From the NCBI GenBank assembly GCA_964353555.1, contig CAYGWM010000129.1:1-10322 (forward strand): a stretch of 10,322 bases of DNA, read 5' to 3'. This document shows positions 6,843 to 10,322 of this stretch, in pieces. Position 1 is the first letter of the stretch. Every line of letters starts with the position of its first letter. The notes beneath the pieces were generated by a model, which saw nothing but the letters and a program-made list of their open reading frames with translations, was not told the DNA's origin and ran no database searches. The DNA comes from PR03 sp964353555 (GTDB taxonomy: Bacteria; Myxococcota_A; UBA9160; PR03). The translations under genes and the position numbers were made by a program.

Positions 6843-7331
6843 ATGATCCGAGGCGAAGGAAGCGAGGTGGTGGCCGGCGTGACGCCGCAGGAAGTCTTCG
6901 ACTTCGTGCTCGACCCGGCGCAGTACACGAAGGCCGACACGAAGATCCTGTGGGTGACGAAGCTCGGCGACATCCCGAACGGGATGATCGCTCGCGAGGA
7001 CGGCACCTTCCTCGGGATCGCGAACGGGTCGGTGATCACGCGTTACGTCTGGGATCCGCCGCACAAGATCGACGTCACGCTCGAGCACGGCTTCATCAAG
7101 GGGCTGCACGCGTGGTTCGAGATCGACGCGGTCCCGGGCGGGACGCGCGTCACGCACGTCGAAGAGGTGGAGTTCGGCTGGGGACCGCTTGGTCGCCTTC
7201 ACGACACGCTGATTCGCGGCTGGTGGGAGCGATCGGTGCGGCAGGAGGTCGCGGAGATCGCGCGGCTGTTGCGAGCCGGGGAGCGCGGCAAAGGTCTCGC
7301 GGCTGGGCTCGCGCAACGGAGGGAATCATGA
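6843..7331 (+). CDS. SRPBCC (START/polyketide-cyclase-like) family protein
   Basis: This 162-residue soluble protein has the layout of an SRPBCC/Bet v1-like fold. The first strand GEGSEVVAGVTPQEVFDFVLDP (4-25) carries the family pattern of a strand, a Pro-containing turn and then a helix ending in DP. Alternating strands follow, including GSVITRYVWDPPHKIDVTLE, FEIDAVPGGTRVTHVEEVEF and GWGPLGRL. A long amphipathic C-terminal helix (about 118-145, with WWERSVRQEVAEIARLL) would line the cavity. The family binds hydrophobic ligands or acts as cyclases, lipid-transfer or stress proteins; no catalytic residue can be assigned. ATG 6843 has no ribosome-binding site but sits six bases after TACGGT. 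Its last codon and stop overlap the start of the next gene (ATGA, 4 bp), so the two are translationally coupled. Confidence 0.83.
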   Translation: MIRGEGSEVVAGVTPQEVFDFVLDPAQYTKADTKILWVTKLGDIPNGMIAREDGTFLGIANGSVITRYVWDPPHKIDVTLEHGFIKGLHAWFEIDAVPGGTRVTHVEEVEFGWGPLGRLHDTLIRGWWERSVRQEVAEIARLLRAGERGKGLAAGLAQRRES

Positions 7332-7687
7332 TTCAGTGGCCGCGTGTGATTCGGGACGCTGTCGGCATCGCGATCCTGGTGGGTGTAGGTGGACTGGTCG
7401 TGGCGTGGCGCGCCGGGGTGGGGAGCGGGGGAATCCCGATGCCGCACGTCGCCGTCTCGAACTTCCTGCTCGCGCTGATCGGCTTCGTGATGGCGGGCGC
7501 CATGACGCGGGAGATGCGAGGGCGGCATCTGTTCACGGTCGCCGGCGTCGTCTGGTTGCTCGGTCTCACGAGCGTGCTGTTCCTCGGTATCACGCTGTTC
7601 CAGTGGTTCGTGAGCGGCCTCGCGATCTTCTTCGCGTGCCTGTTCGGCGGCGCGATCGCGTCGCTGCTCTTCGGTCCGCGCACCTAG
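7328..7687 (+). CDS. Small four-helix membrane protein of unknown function
   Basis: This 119-residue protein starts MIQWPRVIRDAVGIAILVG and has four hydrophobic segments, at about 9-27, 43-58, 68-88 and 93-114, with the basic loop TREMRGRH between the second and third. There is no recognisable domain. The start is well supported: GGAGGG at 7318-7323 lies five bases before the ATG, and the ATG overlaps the stop of the SRPBCC gene by four bases. The pair therefore forms an operon, and the membrane protein may work with the SRPBCC protein, for example in lipid handling; that link is inference from coupling only. The large palindromic element begins 11 bp after its stop. Confidence 0.75.
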   Translation: MIQWPRVIRDAVGIAILVGVGGLVVAWRAGVGSGGIPMPHVAVSNFLLALIGFVMAGAMTREMRGRHLFTVAGVVWLLGLTSVLFLGITLFQWFVSGLAIFFACLFGGAIASLLFGPRT

Positions 7688-7698
7688 GCGCTCGCTTT

Positions 7699-7810
7699 CG
7701 TTGCGTTGGGGACGTTCGTTGCGTCGTGTGACTTGGGGACGTTCTTGAACGCAACTCACGCAACGAACGTCCCCAACGCAACTCACGCAACGAACGTCCC
7801 CAACGCAACG
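7699..7810. repeat. Large nested inverted repeat with tandem 27-bp units (REP/BIME- or MITE-like)
   Basis: The outer arms 7699-7724 and 7785-7810 are perfect inverted copies over 26 bp. Inside them, 7735-7744 (GGGGACGTTC) and 7765-7774 (GAACGTCCCC) pair over 10 bp, leaving symmetrical 10-base internal loops (7725-7734 and 7775-7784) and a 20-base apical loop. The right arm is built from two identical 27-bp direct repeats, 7748-7774 and 7775-7801, followed by the first eight bases of a third. The left arm shows the same 27-bp period (GGGGACGTTC at 7708 and 7735). The element fills the gap between two convergent genes (stops at 7687 and 7848), a usual home for REP/BIME elements, and could also stop transcription both ways. 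GGGGAC-type palindromes are typical of REP-associated (RAYT) elements, but no transposase lies in the window. Confidence 0.85.
7748..7809 (+). repeat. Tandem direct repeat, 27-bp unit, about 2.3 copies
   Basis: The unit starts AACGCAACTCACGCAACGAA and ends CGTCCCC. Copies at 7748-7774 and 7775-7801 are identical base for base, and 7802-7809 begin a third copy. There is no spacer between units. This is a sub-feature of the 7699-7810 palindrome. Confidence 0.9.
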
Positions 7811-7847
7811 GAGCCGCGCGCGGGGGAGGGGAGTCCGCACCGTTCTG

Positions 7848-9284
7848 TCAGTCCGAGAGTTCCGCGCGCCGGTGGTAGAGACCGACGTGCACACGCCACA
7901 TGCGCACGAACAGCTCCGGGTAGATCTCGTCCTCGATGTTCACGAAACCCCAGTTGTTGTCTTCGCCGTCGAAGCGGCCGGTGGCGGGCTGATCGGCGTA
8001 CTCGAACCAGTGGGTGCCGACGAGGTACGGGCGTGCGAGCGCAAGGTCCATGTAGTTCTCGTAGGCGTCGGCGCGCTCGTTCTGGGTGGTCAACTGGACG
8101 TAGACCGGTGGCCATGAGTTCGGCAGTCCGACGTCGTCTGCGCGATAGCCGAATTCGGTGATCAGGATCGGTTTGCCGCTGATGCGGGCCATCTCATCGA
8201 CATCGTCGAAGAGCTGTGTCGCCGGCAGCAACCCGGCTTGCGCCACGAAGGTCTGGGAGATCGCGAACCAGGCATCGTTCCACTCGTAGGCGTTCACCGA
8301 GAGCACGTCGACGAACGGCGCCGCCGCGGCGACCGTCTCGGGACCCGTGGCAAAGGCGAGGAAGCGCGCGCCGAGAATCAGCAGATCGGGGCTGATCGCG
8401 CGCAGCGCGTCGTGGGCCACCTGGAAGTAGCGCTCTGCCACGCGACCGCGGAACGCGTTGCGATCTGCCTTCGCGGCGTCCGAGTCGCGGCGCCAGTTCG
8501 CGCTCAGCGCCGAGAGGCCCTGGATCTCGTCGAAGCTCGCGAGGGTGAGTCCCCAGGCGGCGCCGAACGCCGCAATGTCGCCGGCGTAGCGCTCCTCGAA
8601 GAAGTGTTGGAGGGCGATCTTTCCGGGCGCGGCAGCCGGCAGCTTCATGAAGCCATCGATGAACGGGATCGACTGATTGAACGCGGGACCCCAGGGCAAC
8701 TCGTTGTCGCTGTAGACGCCGATGCAATACGGATCGTTGGCGCAAGCGCGCGCGCCTTCGGCTTCTTGCGTCGCACCGCTCGCAAACGCGGGATCGAAGT
8801 AGTCGCGCAACTCCGGTAGTCGCGGCAACGTCGTTCCGGGCACGATCGGTGCGGACGCGGCGAAGCCCAGAATTTGCGTGTATGGGAAGCGCTCGCGGAA
8901 CAGCTCGTTCTGGCTCCACGCTCCGATCGTGTTGAGCCCCGCGTGCGACATGCGGTCGATTACGCTGTCGGCCCACGCGGACTCGCTGCCGTAGCGCGGC
9001 AAAGCGTTGTCGCGGTACGGGTAGGTGCCGAGGGCGGGCGCGTAGTCGGAGTAGAGGCTCACGTTGTTGACGCCCGCCGAGAAGAACGGGTGCCCAGCGG
9101 GCGTGACGAACCACCAGACGCCGTCGACCTGCTCGACGCGGAAGCGCCCGGTCGCGGCGAGCTGCATGCCGGTCGAGCCGTGGTAGGCGTCTTGATTCGA
9201 GAACCAGCACGACGTGGGGCCGGCACCGAGCGCGAGCGCCACGGGGATCAGCAGCGCGATCAGCGCGAGAGGACGGCTCCGCAT
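7848..9284 (-). CDS. Secreted clan GH-A glycoside hydrolase (GH50/GH42-like)
   Basis: This 478-residue protein begins with a basic n-region and a hydrophobic signal segment (residues 5-21). The barrel entry GRFRVEQVDGVWWFVTPAGHP (46-66) followed by FFSAGVNNV resembles the opening of agarase-type (GH50) and GH42-like enzymes. The likely acid/base is Glu195 in GVYSDNELPWG and the likely nucleophile Glu377 in PILITEFGYRADD, spaced as in a clan A TIM barrel. A late aromatic strand, GTHWFEYADQP (423-433), fits a sugar-binding cleft. The barrel residues support a retaining glycosidase, but the family number and substrate are uncertain. ATG 9284 was chosen over starts at 9293 and 9332 because it begins a clean signal peptide and sits seven bases after TACGAT. 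Cys26 follows PTS, so lipidation is unlikely. The gene stands alone, divergent from the 9365 operon and convergent onto the palindromic element. Confidence 0.8.
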   Translation of the reverse strand: MRSRPLALIALLIPVALALGAGPTSCWFSNQDAYHGSTGMQLAATGRFRVEQVDGVWWFVTPAGHPFFSAGVNNVSLYSDYAPALGTYPYRDNALPRYGSESAWADSVIDRMSHAGLNTIGAWSQNELFRERFPYTQILGFAASAPIVPGTTLPRLPELRDYFDPAFASGATQEAEGARACANDPYCIGVYSDNELPWGPAFNQSIPFIDGFMKLPAAAPGKIALQHFFEERYAGDIAAFGAAWGLTLASFDEIQGLSALSANWRRDSDAAKADRNAFRGRVAERYFQVAHDALRAISPDLLILGARFLAFATGPETVAAAAPFVDVLSVNAYEWNDAWFAISQTFVAQAGLLPATQLFDDVDEMARISGKPILITEFGYRADDVGLPNSWPPVYVQLTTQNERADAYENYMDLALARPYLVGTHWFEYADQPATGRFDGEDNNWGFVNIEDEIYPELFVRMWRVHVGLYHRRAELSD

Positions 9285-9291
9285 GCGCGCC

Positions 9292-9297
9292 ATCGTA
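9292..9297 (-). promoter_or_regulatory. Candidate -10 element (TACGAT) of the reverse-strand glycosidase gene
   Basis: On the minus strand TACGAT is followed by GGCGCGC and then ATGCG at the start 9284. The SGNH gene at 1589 has TACGAT, GCGCGC, then ATGCG, so the two blocks are almost identical. No Shine-Dalgarno sequence or clear -35 hexamer is present. The T of the hexamer overlaps an alternative in-frame ATG at 9293. Confidence 0.4.
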
Positions 9298-9350
9298 GCC
9301 ACGATCCCGCGTCTTGGGCTGTGCTGCTGCAACCCTCCCGCATGCTGAGC

Positions 9351-9356
9351 TAGCTT
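9351..9356 (+). promoter_or_regulatory. Candidate -10 element (TAGCTT) of the 9365 operon
   Basis: TAGCTT is followed by eight bases and the ATG at 9365, the same spacing as before the genes at 126 and 3691. There is no ribosome-binding site before the ATG and no convincing -35 hexamer. It lies in the 80-bp divergent gap between the glycosidase start at 9284 and this operon. Confidence 0.35.
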
Positions 9357-9364
9357 GGATCGCG

Positions 9365-9622
9365 ATGAAACAATACTGGGCGCGACATCAGGGCAAGACT
9401 CGCTGGGGCGTGCGAACGCCGCTCGAGACGTCGGACGATCTCTACAAGACTGCCGCTGGCCTCGTCTTCATCTGGGCCGACCGCGTCGAGCTGCGCGACG
9501 GGAGCCTGGTATTCCTGAACGACGCAGGCGTGGTACAAGGCGCGATTGCACCGGGCCGCTGGGACGCCGTGTTCGAGGCCGGTCCCGACGATGGGCCCCA
9601 GGCCGTCGAAACCAAGCGTTAG
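9365..9622 (+). CDS. 85-residue protein of unknown function
   Basis: The product starts MKQYWARHQGKTRWGVRTPL and ends in a charged tail, AVETKR. The middle, GLVFIWADRVELRDGSLVFLN, looks like alternating beta strands, so a small beta-rich soluble protein is likely. It has no signal peptide, membrane helix or Cys. I do not recognise the family. The ATG at 9365 has no Shine-Dalgarno sequence but follows TAGCTT by eight bases. Its TAG stop (9620-9622) is part of the AGGAGA ribosome-binding site of the lipoprotein gene, so the two genes are co-transcribed and probably co-regulated. Confidence 0.68.
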   Translation: MKQYWARHQGKTRWGVRTPLETSDDLYKTAAGLVFIWADRVELRDGSLVFLNDAGVVQGAIAPGRWDAVFEAGPDDGPQAVETKR

Positions 9623-9626
9623 GAGA
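9621..9626 (+). promoter_or_regulatory. Ribosome-binding site of the lipoprotein gene
   Basis: AGGAGA at 9621-9626 lies four bases before the GTG at 9631 and overlaps the stop codon of the preceding gene. It fixes GTG 9631 as the start and contrasts with the absence of such sites before the first gene of this operon. Confidence 0.75.
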
Positions 9627-9630
9627 AAGC

Positions 9631-10251
9631 GTGTTGCGGATCTTCTCTGCGGCTCTTCGGCTTCGCGTCGCAGTTGCCGCTCTTGTGTCCACCGGCGCGC
9701 TGCTGACCGGTTGCGCATCGACGTCGGTCACTTCGGTCTGGCGCGATCCCGGCGTGGGACCGGTGCAATTCCACAAGGTGGTCGGCGTCGTGCTGAGCCA
9801 GGACGCGTCGCTGCGACGCCTCGCCGAAGACGAGTTCGTGCGCGCGGTCGGACCCGCCGTTGCGCTGGCGGGATACGCGGTGATCCCCGACGACGAGATC
9901 CAGGACAAGGAGAAGGCGCGCGCGCGCGTCGAAGCAGCTGGTGCGGACGGCGCGGTCGTGTTCCGGCTGGTCGGCATCGAGCAGCAGGAACGCTGGGTAC
10001 CGCCGACCTACTACGGCAATGCCTGGGGATACTGGGGCTACGCAGCGCCCAGGGTGTACGACCCGGGCTATCTGACGACCGATCGCATCGTGCAGGTCGA
10101 AGCGGCCGCGTACGCGGTACCCACTGCGCGACTCGTATGGGCCGCGCACAGCCATACACTGAACCCCGCCAACGCCAAGCAGTTGGTCGACGAAGTGGTT
10201 CGCGCAATCGTCGAGCGGATGCGCAAGGACGGACTGCTGGCCACGCAGTAG
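9631..10251 (+). CDS. Lipoprotein, DUF4136-like
   Basis: This 206-residue protein has a lipoprotein signal peptide: a basic n-region (LRIFSAALRLR), a hydrophobic core and the lipobox LLTGC with the acylated Cys at 28, followed by ASTS. The mature start STSVTSVWRDP and the next strand FHKVVGVVLSQD, followed by RRLAEDEFVRAV, match envelope lipoproteins related to DUF4136: a leading W-x-D/P segment, then an alpha/beta domain. An aromatic, low-complexity stretch (YYGNAWGYWGYAAPRVYDPGY, about 127-147) lies in the middle, and a helix (KQLVDEVVRAIVERMRKDGLL) ends the protein. Ser at +3 after Cys suggests outer-membrane sorting, if Lol rules apply in this host. GTG 9631 is supported by AGGAGA upstream. 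Function is unknown. It is the second gene of the operon with the 85-residue protein. Confidence 0.83.
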   Translation: MLRIFSAALRLRVAVAALVSTGALLTGCASTSVTSVWRDPGVGPVQFHKVVGVVLSQDASLRRLAEDEFVRAVGPAVALAGYAVIPDDEIQDKEKARARVEAAGADGAVVFRLVGIEQQERWVPPTYYGNAWGYWGYAAPRVYDPGYLTTDRIVQVEAAAYAVPTARLVWAAHSHTLNPANAKQLVDEVVRAIVERMRKDGLLATQ

Positions 10252-10322
10252 TCCGTGTCGGTCACTCGGCCGAAGCGCGGCGCTACTGGCCGGATCGGCC
10301 GGCTTTGACGCCCTGCTGATAG
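10252..10322. other. Non-coding right edge
   Basis: The 71 bases after the lipoprotein stop hold no start with a ribosome-binding site. GGCCG at 10288-10292 and CGGCC at 10296-10300 could form a five-pair hairpin, followed shortly by CTTTG. That is too short to call a terminator with confidence. Confidence 0.3.

Noticed and set aside
7748..7809. CRISPR-like array of 27-bp repeats
   Set aside because: The repeats abut with no spacers, there are only about 2.3 copies, inverted copies lie alongside and no cas gene is present.
7706..7894. Small proteins read through the palindromic repeat on both strands (repeating GTFVAS or RWGRSLREL patterns)
   Set aside because: They are translations of the repeat itself, with no ribosome-binding site and no sense outside it.
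126..9284. Polysaccharide utilisation locus
   Set aside because: The two glycosidases are about 6 kb apart on opposite strands, with no SusC/SusD pair, ABC transporter or regulator between them.

Overview
The window is a strongly GC-rich, gene-dense stretch of bacterial chromosome. The G/C-ending codon preference and the mix of families (an uppP-type phosphatase, a YtcJ-like amidohydrolase, an SRPBCC protein, secreted clan-A glycosidases and several small unnamed membrane proteins) suggest an environmental, possibly uncultured, deltaproteobacterium-like lineage (Myxococcota, Binatota or a relative). That placement is an impression from protein style; there is no rRNA or marker gene to settle it. 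I see no tRNA, rRNA, CRISPR array, integrase or transposase.

Layout. 1-102: possible tail of an upstream gene. 126-1520 (+): secreted GH30-type glycosidase. 1589-2726 (+): SGNH/GDSL-type hydrolase whose reading frame is broken near 2350-2380. 2736-3590 (-): undecaprenyl-diphosphate phosphatase (uppP), convergent with the SGNH gene. 3691-3840 (+): 49-residue small ORF whose stop directly abuts a membrane-anchored YtcJ-like amidohydrolase (3841-5535, +). 5614-6399 (+): seven-helix membrane protein of unknown function. 6438-6791 (-): three-helix membrane protein, convergent with the previous gene. 6843-7331 and 7328-7687 (+): SRPBCC protein and four-helix membrane protein, overlapping by 4 bp. 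7699-7810: a large nested palindrome with tandem 27-bp repeats. 7848-9284 (-): secreted clan-A glycosidase. 9365-9622 and 9631-10251 (+): 85-residue protein and DUF4136-like lipoprotein in a two-gene operon.

How it works together. This does not read as one pathway. It is a string of short transcription units, several envelope-related: two exported glycosidases, an SGNH hydrolase with an N-terminal membrane segment, recycling of the cell-wall lipid carrier, a lipoprotein and three unnamed membrane proteins. The two glycosidases could help scavenge polysaccharide, but no transporter, sensor or SusCD pair accompanies them.

The two most notable non-coding signals are these. First, a TAnnnT hexamer lies 6-8 bases before the start codon of six separate transcription units, all lacking a Shine-Dalgarno sequence, whereas most other starts carry a purine-rich ribosome-binding site; this points to leaderless transcription. 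Second, the palindromic repeat between the convergent genes at 7687 and 7848 looks like a REP/BIME- or MITE-like element.
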